Positions 48,374 to 57,760 are shown, counted from the stretch's first letter. The stretch: 64,000 nt of DNA from Paenibacillus sp. JJ-100 (GCF_948329825.1 NZ_CAOJCM010000001.1:496001-560000); one strand, 5' to 3'. Made by a program: numbers and translations. The notes: generated by a model from the letters alone, not told the origin.

Positions 48374-50749
48374 ATGAGTACAGATGAGCAGTGGAATAAG
48401 GAACAGGAGCGGGTTCACATGGTGACCGACCTGATTGAGCGTAGAATCGCCACGCTGGAAGAAGAAGTGGGCTCCTTCCGGGAGGAAGTAGTCGAGATGA
48501 GAAAAGAGTTCTGGGATGAGGTTACCATGAACTTCAGTGAAGCAGATGATGTCGGGGAGACTTCAACAAGTATGCGACAGCAGTCGCAAGTATTGTCCGA
48601 TCGTGAACGGAGTCATCGTAATACCACTGCCGCACTGGACAAAATGAAACGGCTACATTACTCACCTTATTTTGGACGTATTGATTTTAAAGAGGACGGC
48701 TATCCAGATGCGGAACGCATCTATCTGGGAATTGCTTCATTACTGGATGAGAAAGAAGAATCCTTCCTCATCTATGACTGGCGTGCGCCCATCTCTAACC
48801 TATATTACGATGGTGCACCAGGACCAATCTCATACCGTACGCCCAGTGGCGAAATAAGCGGTGAGATCGAGATGAAACGGCAGTTCGTGATTCGGGATGG
48901 TCGAATCCGATTTATGTTTGATACAGGGGTAACGATTGGAGATCAGTTGCTCCAGGCAGTGCTTAGCCGAACGTCTGATGCGCAGATGAAGAGTATTGTG
49001 GCAACGATTCAGAAAGAGCAGAACCGGATTATCCGCAATGATCGGACACGTATGCTTATTGTACAGGGCGCAGCTGGAAGTGGAAAAACCTCCGCCGCTC
49101 TCCAGCGTGTGGCCTATCTTCTCTATAAATACCGCGAGCATCTGCAGGCGGATCAGATGGTTCTTTTTTCACCGAACCCGATGTTTAATAGTTACGTATC
49201 AACGGTTTTGCCTGAGCTTGGAGAAGAGAATATGTTGCAGACGACGTTTCAGGAGTATTTGGAACGCCGTTTGGGTCGAGAATATCAACTGGAGGACCCG
49301 TTTATTCAGCTCGAATATGTGCTCACGGGAACAGAAGAGCCGGGTTACGACGCACGAATGTCTAGCATACGGTTTAAATCCTCTGCATCATTCCTGAAGG
49401 TCATTACACGTTACAAAGAAAGTATGCTGAGTGGAGGAATGAAATTCAAGCCGGTACGCTTCCAGGGGAAGGCTATTGTGAATGCGGATGCGATGGCAGA
49501 GAAATTCTATAGCTTCGGTTCGTCTTTCAAGCTCGTGAGTCGGCTGGAGTTGCTGCGTGACTGGTTATTGAAGGAACTATCGACTTTTGCTAAAAGTGAA
49601 CTGGATGCGCCTTGGGTTGATCAGCAGCTTGACCTGATGGAGCCAGAGGATTTTCAGCGTGCGTACCAACGTTTGAAACGTAAGCAAAAAGGGAAATCTG
49701 AAACGTTTGATGATTTCCAGCAAGAAAGAGATATATTAGCCCGTATGATCGTAAGTGAACGCCTCAAGCCGTTGCGCAAATGGATCAAGGCACTGCGTTT
49801 TGTGGATATCCGCCAATTGTATGCGAATCTGTTTCAGGATCAGGCTCAGATTGTTCGACTACTAGATGGAGAGAGCCTGCCAGCTCATTGGGAAGAGGTC
49901 TGTACGACGACGTTGCGCAGATTAAAGGTTCAGGAACTGGCCTATGAGGACATTACACCGTATCTGTATTTGCGGGAACTTTTGCTCGGCTTCCATATTA
50001 ACTCGAACATTCGCCATGTCATTATTGATGAAGCGCAAGATTACTCAGCATTTCAGCTGGCCTTTATGAAAAAGCTGTTTCCCCATGCCAAGATTACGGC
50101 CCTAGGTGATTTTAACCAAGCGATCTATGCGCATTCCTCTGTGCTAAGCGGCACGGGACCTCTCAGTGATCTGTACGGACCAGAGAATACGGAGGTTATT
50201 GAGCTGACACGCAGTTATCGCTCTACGATGGAGATTGTTGAATTTACGCGGGGAATGGTTCTGGGCGGGGAGGAGATCATTCCGTTTAATCGAAATGGAG
50301 AAAAGCCTAAAGTTATTGTGACTTCTGATCGGGAACAGCATCTTAATGAGATGACGACAGACCTTCATCATTTGATGGAGGAGGGGTATGAATCCGTAGC
50401 TGTAATCTGTAAGACGGCTGAGGAGAGCAAACAAGTACATGCCATCCTGAGTCAAAAGTTGAATAAAGCTCCCAAGTTGATCAAAAAAACGACACTTGCT
50501 TTTGAGCAGGGCGTTCATGTCATACCTGCCTATTTGGCGAAAGGTGTGGAGTTTGACGCAGTTCTGATCTATGACGGGTCTGCTGAAGCATACTCTCGAG
50601 AGCAAGAGCGCAAACTGTTCTATACCGCTTGTACCCGGGCGATGCACTTGCTGCACGTATACTCTTTAGGGAAACCAAGCCCATTTATTACTTCGCAGTC
50701 TCAAGACTGGTACGAGTTGAGTGATCTACCTGCAGCTCGTGTGGAATAA
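48374..50749 (+). CDS. helD: HelD, RNA polymerase recycling ATPase (UvrD/Rep superfamily)
   Basis: Binds RNA polymerase and uses ATP to release stalled complexes or polymerase from DNA. The N-terminal 70 or so residues are charged and coiled-coil-like, ending EFWDEVTMNFSEADD, the arm inserted into the secondary channel in Bacillus HelD. The Walker A motif is GAAGSGKTS (Lys238) and Walker B VIIDEAQDY (Asp552, Glu553). The ALGDFNQAIY and ELTRSYRST motifs of superfamily 1 follow, and FYTACTRAMHLLHVY closes it. 791 residues, normal for HelD. ATG at 48374 has GGGGAAAGAGAGG upstream. Neighbours have no evident functional link. Confidence 0.93.
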   Translation: MSTDEQWNKEQERVHMVTDLIERRIATLEEEVGSFREEVVEMRKEFWDEVTMNFSEADDVGETSTSMRQQSQVLSDRERSHRNTTAALDKMKRLHYSPYFGRIDFKEDGYPDAERIYLGIASLLDEKEESFLIYDWRAPISNLYYDGAPGPISYRTPSGEISGEIEMKRQFVIRDGRIRFMFDTGVTIGDQLLQAVLSRTSDAQMKSIVATIQKEQNRIIRNDRTRMLIVQGAAGSGKTSAALQRVAYLLYKYREHLQADQMVLFSPNPMFNSYVSTVLPELGEENMLQTTFQEYLERRLGREYQLEDPFIQLEYVLTGTEEPGYDARMSSIRFKSSASFLKVITRYKESMLSGGMKFKPVRFQGKAIVNADAMAEKFYSFGSSFKLVSRLELLRDWLLKELSTFAKSELDAPWVDQQLDLMEPEDFQRAYQRLKRKQKGKSETFDDFQQERDILARMIVSERLKPLRKWIKALRFVDIRQLYANLFQDQAQIVRLLDGESLPAHWEEVCTTTLRRLKVQELAYEDITPYLYLRELLLGFHINSNIRHVIIDEAQDYSAFQLAFMKKLFPHAKITALGDFNQAIYAHSSVLSGTGPLSDLYGPENTEVIELTRSYRSTMEIVEFTRGMVLGGEEIIPFNRNGEKPKVIVTSDREQHLNEMTTDLHHLMEEGYESVAVICKTAEESKQVHAILSQKLNKAPKLIKKTTLAFEQGVHVIPAYLAKGVEFDAVLIYDGSAEAYSREQERKLFYTACTRAMHLLHVYSLGKPSPFITSQSQDWYELSDLPAARVE

Positions 50750-50807
50750 ACCTAAAGGTCGTACAATGTAACGGTCATACAATGAGATCATTTCGGCTAC
50801 ATTAAAT

Positions 50808-50845
50808 CAGGCCAGCCAGTAACTTCTGGTTGGCCTGGCCCTTTT
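50808..50845 (+). terminator. Terminator of helD
   Basis: 12-bp stem CAGGCCAGCCAG / CTGGTTGGCCTG with one G-U pair, 6-nt loop, then GCCCTTTT, about 60 nt after the stop. Confidence 0.8.
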
Positions 50846-50965
50846 AAGTGTCAATATCGTTACGGCAGAAAGATAATCCATATCGCCTGGTGAACCGTTT
50901 TATGTAAGTACTATGATAGATCTGGTTCGTTTTGTTGTATCTAAACCGGATGAATGTGATTTTTC

Positions 50966-50994
50966 TTTACACTTGAAGCGTAGACTCATATAAT
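50966..50994 (+). promoter_or_regulatory. Sigma-A promoter of the adenine deaminase gene
   Basis: TTTACA (50966-50971), a 17-bp spacer and TATAAT (50989-50994). The expected start near 51001 leaves a leader of only about 42 nt, too short for a riboswitch. Confidence 0.75.
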
Positions 50995-51042
50995 CGAAAC
51001 AATATATTTTTTTTGGTGCTGAATCATGAAGGAGGCAGGAAT

Positions 51043-52896
51043 TTGAACACAATAGCTTTTGAACGGCCAATACTGGCTGATTGCGTACCGGATCTCGTCG
51101 CTACAGCCCGGGGGGATATGAAGGCTACGCTAGTCATTCGTGGAGGTACACTGGTCAATGTGATATCAGGCGAAATCCTGCCGGACATGTCTGTAGCTAT
51201 ACAAGGGACAAGAATTGCATATGTCGGAAAAGATGTAAGTCACACCATTGGAGAACATACCCGAATTATTGAAGCGAAAGGTAAATATATTGCACCAGGC
51301 TTGCTGGATGGTCACTGTCATATCGAGAGCACGCAGATGAAAGTGTCCGAATTCGCCAGAGCTGTATTGCCTTCAGGAACGACGGGAGGTTTTTTTGACC
51401 CCCATGAAATTTCTAACGTGCTCGGGCTGCAAGGACTGCGCCTTATGTTAGACGAAGCACGCACCACGCCTATGGCGGCGTATCTCCAAGTGGCTTCCTG
51501 TGTGCCTTCTACTCATCCGGGATTGGAGACAACAGGAGCCTACATTGGTCCAAAAGAGGTTGCAGAGGCTCTCTCCTGGGGGCCGGATATGATCGGCCTT
51601 GGGGAAGTGATGAATTTTCCTGGAGTGGTGTACGGAGATGAAACGATGATTGGGGAGATCCAAGAGACGCTTCGAGCAGGTAAAGTGGTCGATGGACATT
51701 TTACCTGGGCATCCGATGACTGGCGCTTACCTGCGTATGCGGCCAGCGGTGTTACGGGCGATCATGAGTGTGTTACGAAAGAAGATGTGGTCGAGCGTTT
51801 GCGGCTGGGTATGTATGCGAAGATGCGTCAAGGTTCTGCATGGCATGATGTAGCCGAGACGATCAAAGCATGTACAGAGCTGGGGCTCGATACACGTCGA
51901 ATGATGCTGGTGACAGATGATCGGAGCTCCGAATCGTTGCAAAAAGAGGGGCATATGGACTTTGTCGTTCGATTGGCCATATCCCAAGGAGTGAAGCCAG
52001 TCACCGCATTCCAGATGGCTACCATCAATACGGCGGAACGGTTTGGCGTAGCGCGTGATATCGGAGCGGTTATTCCAGGGAATTTTGCCGATATTATTCT
52101 GTTAGACGGGCGCCTTGCTGATGTGCGTATAGGGATGACCATTGCCGCGGGGCAAGTCGTAGCCGAGAATGGGAAAATGACAGCCGTCTGGGAGAACTTC
52201 ACATATCCTGAGGAAGTTCTCAATACGGTGAAACTGGAGGCGAATATCCAGCCACAGGATATGGAACTTGCTGCGCCAATTCATGAAGGTGCAATAGGCG
52301 CACGTATCATTCAAGTGACAGAGAATCATGTGGAAACAAAAGAAAAGCATGTGCAAGTGAATGTGCAGAATGGCAAGGTTGTTCTGTCTACCGCAGATGA
52401 TATATGTAAAATTGCCGTGTTGGAACGCCACAAACAAACTGGAAATCGTGCAGTGGCACTTGTTGGTGGCATCGGATTCACATCACCGGCTGCTATTGCG
52501 ATGACGGTAGCGCATGACAGTCATAATCTGCTAATCATCGGTAACGATGATGCGCTTATGGCCGATGCTGCTAATCGTGTCATCCGTATGCAAGGCGGTG
52601 TGGCTGTTGTGACGAATTCGGGAGTAACAGAATTTCCGCTTCGTATTGCGGGACTGATGTCGGTGGAATCGTTTGAAGTCGTCGCGGAGCAATCCGCAGC
52701 AGTAAGTGAAGCATTACAATCGGCAGGGTGCATGTTGAATAATGCTTTCATGACGCTTTCCCTGTTGGCACTGGTGGTTATTCCTGAACTTCGGTTGTCT
52801 GATATTGGACTCGTTCGGATCTCTGCGGAAGGGATTGAACTGGTTTCTTTATTTGACGAACCACATACAGATCAAGTCGGGGCTTCGGAGAAGTAG
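51043..52896 (+). CDS. ade: Adenine deaminase
   Basis: Converts adenine to hypoxanthine and ammonia for purine salvage. An amidohydrolase barrel: GLLDGHCHIEST gives the HxH metal ligands, PSGTTGGFFDPHEISNVLG follows, then the GLGEVMNFPGVVYGD and SGVTGDHECVTKED segments typical of adenine deaminase, and MLVTDDRSS with the metal-binding Asp. The C-terminal adenine-deaminase domain (about 430-617) is present. 617 residues, longer than the roughly 575-580 of the common Bacillus enzymes. TTG at 51043 is chosen since AAGGAGG ends 7 nt upstream; the TTG at 51013 precedes that site. It is monocistronic. Confidence 0.9.
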   Translation: MNTIAFERPILADCVPDLVATARGDMKATLVIRGGTLVNVISGEILPDMSVAIQGTRIAYVGKDVSHTIGEHTRIIEAKGKYIAPGLLDGHCHIESTQMKVSEFARAVLPSGTTGGFFDPHEISNVLGLQGLRLMLDEARTTPMAAYLQVASCVPSTHPGLETTGAYIGPKEVAEALSWGPDMIGLGEVMNFPGVVYGDETMIGEIQETLRAGKVVDGHFTWASDDWRLPAYAASGVTGDHECVTKEDVVERLRLGMYAKMRQGSAWHDVAETIKACTELGLDTRRMMLVTDDRSSESLQKEGHMDFVVRLAISQGVKPVTAFQMATINTAERFGVARDIGAVIPGNFADIILLDGRLADVRIGMTIAAGQVVAENGKMTAVWENFTYPEEVLNTVKLEANIQPQDMELAAPIHEGAIGARIIQVTENHVETKEKHVQVNVQNGKVVLSTADDICKIAVLERHKQTGNRAVALVGGIGFTSPAAIAMTVAHDSHNLLIIGNDDALMADAANRVIRMQGGVAVVTNSGVTEFPLRIAGLMSVESFEVVAEQSAAVSEALQSAGCMLNNAFMTLSLLALVVIPELRLSDIGLVRISAEGIELVSLFDEPHTDQVGASEK

Positions 52897-52945
52897 GATG
52901 AAACGAAAGTAGATATGAGAGCAGATATGAGAATAAAGGAATGAG

Positions 52946-52968
52946 AACCGCCTTCGGGCGGTTTTTTT
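52946..52968 (+). terminator. Terminator of the adenine deaminase gene
   Basis: AACCGCC / GGCGGTT with a TTCG tetraloop and a long T-run, 49 nt after the stop. Confidence 0.88.
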
Positions 52969-53005
52969 GTTATCCAAGAAGATGTAATTGATTAGGTCTG
53001 TGGAA

Positions 53006-53030
53006 TCTATATTCAGAAACGGAATATAGA
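53006..53030. promoter_or_regulatory. 25-bp palindrome of unknown role
   Basis: TCTATATTC - AGAAACG - GAATATAGA: a perfect 9-bp inverted repeat around a 7-nt centre, without a T-run. It lies about 255 nt upstream of the lipoprotein gene and may be an operator. Confidence 0.4.
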
Positions 53031-53286
53031 CCGAAGTCATTGGTTTAGATGTGAATTATCCGTGAAATAACGATATTTGTGACTTTTGAACTATGTATTC
53101 AGAACTGTGAATTCCCGAAATATAGTTATATGATTCTTTCGTCGTGAGTCTAGAAGCTGGTGTTGCATATTGAAGAAGTTTAATCATCGTAATTTTATTC
53201 TTGAATGCAAAAAATGAAGAATAACGACATCTATTTTCTCGGATTTATACGTGAGAGCAGCTATAACTTCAAGGGAGTGTACAATT

Positions 53287-54213
53287 GTGAAAACTAGTAA
53301 CGGATTGCGTTTTATGTTGTTGATGAGCTGTATCATTCTTTGTTTGAACACAGCTTGTTCTTCTAGAGCAGCAGCTGTAGGTTCTACAGAACCGGTGGAG
53401 AGTTACGCAACCATTCATGGAACGTTAGATCATCCTGTTCGGGCCACATGGGTTTGGGATACAACGCAGATTCAGAGCAATGCACAGGATGTGTTAAAGT
53501 TTGCAGCGGCGAACAACGTCAATACGATATACCTTCAGATGAACCGGGACGTCAAAATTCCTGAATACCAAAATTTCATCCGCTTGGCACGGGCTCAAAA
53601 TATCGCCGTGGATATTATGGACGGGCGTGCAGCTTGGGGACTGACAGAGAGTCGGGAACAGATTGCCTCTTTTATGGACTGGATTGAAGATTATCAGAAA
53701 CAGTCATTTGCTAATGAAAAATTTGCAGGCATTCATCTAGACATTGAGCCGCATGTACATCCGCTGTGGAAAACGAACCAGGCAAGCGTCATCACACAAT
53801 GGCAAGGGAATGTCGATTATATCGTGGAGCGTGCTGCTCGTATGAAGATGCCAGTAGCAGCGGATCTGCCATTTTGGCTGGATAATTATAAAATTCCTGG
53901 TACTACGACGCCGGTCAGCAGCTGGATGATACGCAAATTCGATTCGATTACCATTATGGCGTATCGGGATACGGCTACCGCTATCTATAATGTGGCGAAG
54001 GATGAACTTATCGATGCGGCTTCCGTGGGCAAGAAGATATCGATTGCGGTGGAGACGAAGCAAAGTAAAGAGGGAGAGTTCATTACGTTTTATGAAGAGG
54101 GAGATGCTTACATGGAGGCACAGCTGAAACTGTTGGAGAAAATGGCGAGTGTTCACGATTCGTTTAATGGTTTCTCTATCCATGAGTATTCATCTTGGAA
54201 AACATTAAGGTAG
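53287..54213 (+). CDS. Exported TIM-barrel-like protein, probable lipoprotein
   Basis: A 308-residue protein that is not assigned to a named family. A hydrophobic N-terminal segment (FMLLMSCIILCLNTACSS) ends in a Cys that could be lipidated, though the residues before it (LNTA) fit the lipobox only loosely. The rest alternates strands and helices as in a TIM barrel: ATWVWDTTQI, NTIYLQMNRDVKIPEYQNF, GIHLDIEPHVHP and ITIMAYRDTA. The GIHLDIEPH strand, with acidic residues spaced D-x-E, and the later MAYRD recall GH18-like glycosidases; this is inference. GTG at 53287 follows AAGGGAG; the GTG at 53251 lies upstream of that site. Confidence 0.75.
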   Translation: MKTSNGLRFMLLMSCIILCLNTACSSRAAAVGSTEPVESYATIHGTLDHPVRATWVWDTTQIQSNAQDVLKFAAANNVNTIYLQMNRDVKIPEYQNFIRLARAQNIAVDIMDGRAAWGLTESREQIASFMDWIEDYQKQSFANEKFAGIHLDIEPHVHPLWKTNQASVITQWQGNVDYIVERAARMKMPVAADLPFWLDNYKIPGTTTPVSSWMIRKFDSITIMAYRDTATAIYNVAKDELIDAASVGKKISIAVETKQSKEGEFITFYEEGDAYMEAQLKLLEKMASVHDSFNGFSIHEYSSWKTLR

Positions 54214-54261
54214 TATGATGAAGATGAAATCATAATTTAGAAACAGAGATCTATCCCATGA

Positions 54262-54298
54262 AGGTGCAAGCAGTGTAGTGAACTGCTTGCACCTTTTT
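54262..54298 (+). terminator. Terminator of the TIM-barrel lipoprotein gene
   Basis: A perfect 13-bp stem AGGTGCAAGCAGT / ACTGCTTGCACCT, 7-nt loop, then a T-run. It also lies between this gene and the convergent AraC gene. Confidence 0.88.
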
Positions 54299-54311
54299 AT
54301 GTTTTCTCATG

Positions 54312-55244
54312 TTAGAGCGAGGGTGTTGGTGTAAGCGTGGCGGGCTCCACTGAGATATTTTTGGAGAACATTTTGCGATAATGGGACGGGGTAGTATGCC
54401 GATGTTTCTTGAAAGTCGTAATAAAATAACTCAGATGTTCAAAACCAACATCCATGGCGATATCCACGATCTTGCGGTCCGTATTCTCTAACTGAATACA
54501 AGCCTGCTGGACACGATAATAATTGATATAATCTACAGGGCTCTTCTGCACCAGCTGTTTAAAAAAACGACAGAAATGTCCTTCGCTCATATTGGCTTGA
54601 TCGGCGAGATCTTTTAACTTGAGCGGTTCAGGGTAACGTCTGTGAATATAGCCAAGTACTGATTTTAACCGTTCCATCTTGTCAGGGCTTCCGCTATTTA
54701 CTGTGCCCTTAAGCGACGGCATTTTTCGCTCTTCAAACATGGAGGCAAATATGAGATAAAGATAAGCTTTCGTTGACATTTCACAGGTATCTGTCTTGGC
54801 TGCGTGATTAGCAAAAATGCGTTGCAGATATTCCAGTACCTCTCTGCCCCAGGCTTCATCTGCTGTGATATGAGAGGGGAGTATTACGTTTTTTCGTACG
54901 ATCGGTCCAATAAACTTCTCCTGAACCGCATCAAAGGTATGACTCCCGAGCAGATCTGAATGAAACACAATCGAGGAAAATATACATGGTTCTTCGCTCC
55001 TTAGATACCCTGCATGAATCTCACCTCGATGGATAAAAACAGCTTCTCCTGCTTGTACTTCAACTCTGTTCATATCGATCTGAAATACAGCAGAACCTTG
55101 AGTCACCATTGTGAATTCCATCTCATCATGCCAGTGGCAGTCCAGAATGCTATCCCCGTTTAATTGTTGAATGTCAGGATATACACTGACCGGATACATC
55201 GGATTGCCGTGAATGCGATCTTCCCGTAAACGTTCACGTTCCAT
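54312..55244 (-). CDS. AraC family regulator with cupin sensory domain
   Basis: Sugar-responsive activator, probably of the divergent alpha-xylosidase gene. The N-terminal cupin-like domain (HWHDEMEFTMVTQGSAVFQI, then GEAVFIHRGEIHAGYL) would bind the effector. The C-terminal domain has two helix-turn-helix motifs, LKDLADQANMSEGHFCRFFK and DIAMDVGFEHLSYFITTFKK. ATG at 55244 (minus) follows GAGGAGG; the frame extends upstream to 55352, but without a site. 310 residues. A cre site lies 30 nt upstream of its start, and a direct repeat suitable for an AraC dimer lies in the shared promoter region. Confidence 0.93.
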   Translation of the reverse strand: MERERLREDRIHGNPMYPVSVYPDIQQLNGDSILDCHWHDEMEFTMVTQGSAVFQIDMNRVEVQAGEAVFIHRGEIHAGYLRSEEPCIFSSIVFHSDLLGSHTFDAVQEKFIGPIVRKNVILPSHITADEAWGREVLEYLQRIFANHAAKTDTCEMSTKAYLYLIFASMFEERKMPSLKGTVNSGSPDKMERLKSVLGYIHRRYPEPLKLKDLADQANMSEGHFCRFFKQLVQKSPVDYINYYRVQQACIQLENTDRKIVDIAMDVGFEHLSYFITTFKKHRHTTPSHYRKMFSKNISVEPATLTPTPSL

Positions 55245-55274
55245 GATGGAACCTCCTCTAACATATGCGAATGG

Positions 55275-55290
55275 ATGTAATCGTTTGCAA
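55275..55290 (+). promoter_or_regulatory. cre site in the AraC / alpha-xylosidase divergent region
   Basis: ATGTAATCGTTTGCAA matches WTGNAANCGNWNNCAW at every fixed position. It lies 31 nt ahead of the AraC-family start codon and would place the regulator, and through it the xylosidase, under CcpA control. Confidence 0.65.
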
Positions 55291-55324
55291 TACACTCCCG
55301 AAAAAGAACAAAATATCCCCCGTA

Positions 55325-55356
55325 TAATCAAAATACTGATATTTTTAATCAAAATA
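55325..55356. promoter_or_regulatory. Direct repeat spaced 21 bp, candidate AraC-family operator
   Basis: TAATCAAAATA occurs at 55325-55335 and 55346-55356, starts 21 bp apart (two helical turns). This is the geometry expected for tandem half-sites bound by an AraC-type dimer, and it lies between the regulator and the gene it probably activates. Confidence 0.6.
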
Positions 55357-55418
55357 TAAGAAGAAAATCGTTAAATATATCAATATCATTATAGTATAAC
55401 CGAAGGAGGTAATCCAAG

Positions 55419-57737
55419 ATGAAATTTACCGATGGCTACTGGCAGATCCGTGATGGATATCATGTTCAAAATCCGGCGGATATTCGAGATATTGTACAAA
55501 AGGGTGATTCCTTTACTGTATATGCAGCAACGAAACGCATTGAGCACAAAGGCGATACACTGAACGGAGCGTTGCTCAAGGCAACATACAGCTCTCCGAT
55601 GCCTGATGTCATTCGTGTGCAGTTGAACCACCACAAGGGCAAAGTCAATCCTGGCCCTGAATTTGCACTGAATACATTCAATACCGATGTGCAGATTCAT
55701 CAAGATGAGAACGGTGCGGAGCTCAAGAGCGGTAATCTCCGTGTAAGCGTGAACAAAATAAAAGGGTGGGATATTGGATTCCACTATAATGATAAACGTC
55801 TGACAGGAAGCGGCTGGAGAGGCCCGGCTTATATTGAGTCAGCGACAGAAGGCAGCTTCTTCCGGGAACAGCTGGAGCTGGGTGTGGGAGAGTATGTCTA
55901 TGGTCTGGGTGAACGCTTCACCCCGTTTGTAAAAAACGGTCAGATCGTGGATATCTGGAATGAAGATGGCGGTACAAGCAGTGAGCAGGCCTACAAAAAC
56001 ATTCCTTTTTATCTGTCGAACAAAGGGTATGGTGTATTCGTCAATCATCCAGAGAAAGTATCCTACGAGATCGCTTCTGAAAATGTATCCAGAGTGCAGT
56101 TCAGTGTGCAGGGCGAAACGCTGGAATACTTCATTATCGGCGGTGCTAATCCCAAAGAGGTATTGGATAACTATACGAAGCTGACAGGAAAACCTGCATT
56201 GCCACCAGCATGGACATTTGGTTTATGGCTGACGACTTCGTTCACAACCGATTATGATGAAGCGACGGTGAATCACTTTGTCGATGGTATGGCTGAGCGA
56301 GACCTGCCACTTTCTGTGTTCCACTTTGATTGCTTCTGGATGAAGGAGTATCAATGGTGTGATTTCGAATGGGATAAGGACATGTTCCCTGACCCGGAAG
56401 GTATGCTGAAACGTTTGAAAGACAAAGGACTCAAAATCTGTGCCTGGATTAACCCGTATATTGCGGAGAAATCGATATTGTTTGATGAAGGAATGGAAAA
56501 AGGGTACCTCGTCAAAACAACGGATGGCAGTGTATGGCAATGGGATAAATGGCAGGCTGGCATGGGTCTTGTGGATTTCACCAATCCAGAAGCGACTGCA
56601 TGGTATAAAGGCAAGCTCAAAGCCTTGATTGACCAAGGCGTGGATTGCTTCAAGACTGACTTTGGCGAAAGAATTCCGACTGACGTAGTGTACTATGACG
56701 GTTCCGATCCAGTGAAAATGCACAATTATTACACCTTCTTGTATAACAAAGCGGTTTTTGATGTGCTGGAAGAGAACCTCGGTAAAAATGAAGCAGCTTT
56801 GTTTGCACGTTCTGCAACCGTAGGTGGTCAGCAATTCCCGGTACACTGGGGAGGAGATTGTTCATCCACTTATTCCTCCATGGCAGAATCACTACGAGGC
56901 GGATTGTCCCTCGGTCTTTCTGGGTTTGGCTTCTGGAGTCATGACATCAGTGGGTTCGAAGCGACAGCCGAGCCAGACGTATACAAACGTTGGGTACAGT
57001 TCGGCTTACTCTCTTCACATAGTCGTCTCCACGGTAACGTGTCGTATCGTGTACCTTGGTTATTTGATGAAGAAGCCGTTGATGTCGTTCGTGATTTTAC
57101 GAAGTTGAAACTCAGCCTGATGCCGTACCTGTTCAATTCTGCGGTGGAGTCCTCTGTACAGGGCTTACCTATGATGCGTGCAATGGTGCTGGAGTACCCG
57201 GATGATCCAACTTGTGCCACACTTGACCTGCAATATATGTTCGGAGATTCCATTCTGGTTGCGCCAATCTTCAACAAGGAAGGCGACGTTCGTTATTACC
57301 TACCTGAAGGGACATGGACCAATTACCTTACAGGAGCCAAGGTTGAAGGCGGACGCTGGATTAGTGAAAATCATGACTTCAGAACGTTGCCAATGATGAT
57401 CAAACCGAATAGTTTGATCGCGGTAGGTGCCGTAGATCACAAGCCAGATTATGATTTTGCGGATAACGTATCTCTCCATTTGTTCGAACTTGCGGATGGC
57501 GAGACGACACAAGCAGTTGTTGTCAACCAAGGTGCAGAAGTTGAGTTGCAAGTGGAAGTAACACGCAGTGGATCGAAGCTGGAAGTTCGTGCTGAAGGTG
57601 CGGGTAAACCTTGGACTATCGTACTTCGAGGTATAGATTCGGTGTCCTCCGTAGATGGAGGAACACAAGATTCCGGTGCCCAAGGCGCAGTTATAACCGC
57701 GGCAACAGGGGTAAGCAAGCTTACAATAGAGCTGTAA
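55419..57737 (+). CDS. yicI: GH31 alpha-xylosidase (YicI type)
   Basis: Removes alpha-linked xylose, for example from isoprimeverose and xyloglucan fragments. 772 residues with the YicI domain order: N-terminal beta-sandwich, TIM barrel, then C-terminal beta domains. The nucleophile is Asp414 in KTDFGERIPTDV and the acid/base Asp480 in HWGGDCSSTYSSM, which correspond to the catalytic pair of E. coli YicI. FHFDCFWMKEYQWCDFEWD is typical of the alpha-xylosidase branch as against alpha-glucosidases. No signal peptide. ATG at 55419 follows GAAGGAGG. It has no dedicated transporter nearby; the MFS gene downstream follows a terminator and looks like a drug exporter. Confidence 0.93.
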   Translation: MKFTDGYWQIRDGYHVQNPADIRDIVQKGDSFTVYAATKRIEHKGDTLNGALLKATYSSPMPDVIRVQLNHHKGKVNPGPEFALNTFNTDVQIHQDENGAELKSGNLRVSVNKIKGWDIGFHYNDKRLTGSGWRGPAYIESATEGSFFREQLELGVGEYVYGLGERFTPFVKNGQIVDIWNEDGGTSSEQAYKNIPFYLSNKGYGVFVNHPEKVSYEIASENVSRVQFSVQGETLEYFIIGGANPKEVLDNYTKLTGKPALPPAWTFGLWLTTSFTTDYDEATVNHFVDGMAERDLPLSVFHFDCFWMKEYQWCDFEWDKDMFPDPEGMLKRLKDKGLKICAWINPYIAEKSILFDEGMEKGYLVKTTDGSVWQWDKWQAGMGLVDFTNPEATAWYKGKLKALIDQGVDCFKTDFGERIPTDVVYYDGSDPVKMHNYYTFLYNKAVFDVLEENLGKNEAALFARSATVGGQQFPVHWGGDCSSTYSSMAESLRGGLSLGLSGFGFWSHDISGFEATAEPDVYKRWVQFGLLSSHSRLHGNVSYRVPWLFDEEAVDVVRDFTKLKLSLMPYLFNSAVESSVQGLPMMRAMVLEYPDDPTCATLDLQYMFGDSILVAPIFNKEGDVRYYLPEGTWTNYLTGAKVEGGRWISENHDFRTLPMMIKPNSLIAVGAVDHKPDYDFADNVSLHLFELADGETTQAVVVNQGAEVELQVEVTRSGSKLEVRAEGAGKPWTIVLRGIDSVSSVDGGTQDSGAQGAVITAATGVSKLTIEL

Positions 57738-57760
57738 CAGGTTACAATATATAAATAAAC

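Larger units (their letters stand above)
52897..53286. other. Intergenic gap with terminator and palindrome
   Basis: A 390-nt AT-rich stretch. It contains the ade terminator (52946-52968), the 25-bp palindrome at 53006-53030 and the AAGGGAG ribosome binding site of the next gene near its end. No coding sequence is supported. Confidence 0.55.

Noticed and set aside
50144..50656. 170-codon minus-strand open frame inside helD
   Set aside because: Antisense to conserved helicase motifs; a shadow frame.
50850..51042. Possible purine riboswitch upstream of the adenine deaminase gene (ACTCATATAATCG resembles the start of a purine aptamer)
   Set aside because: The match is the -10 region of a good TTTACA-17-TATAAT promoter, the leader after it is only about 42 nt, and the rest of the aptamer core is absent.
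56223..56846. 207-codon minus-strand open frame inside the alpha-xylosidase gene
   Set aside because: Antisense to the catalytic domain of a clear GH31 gene; no start signals or family resemblance.
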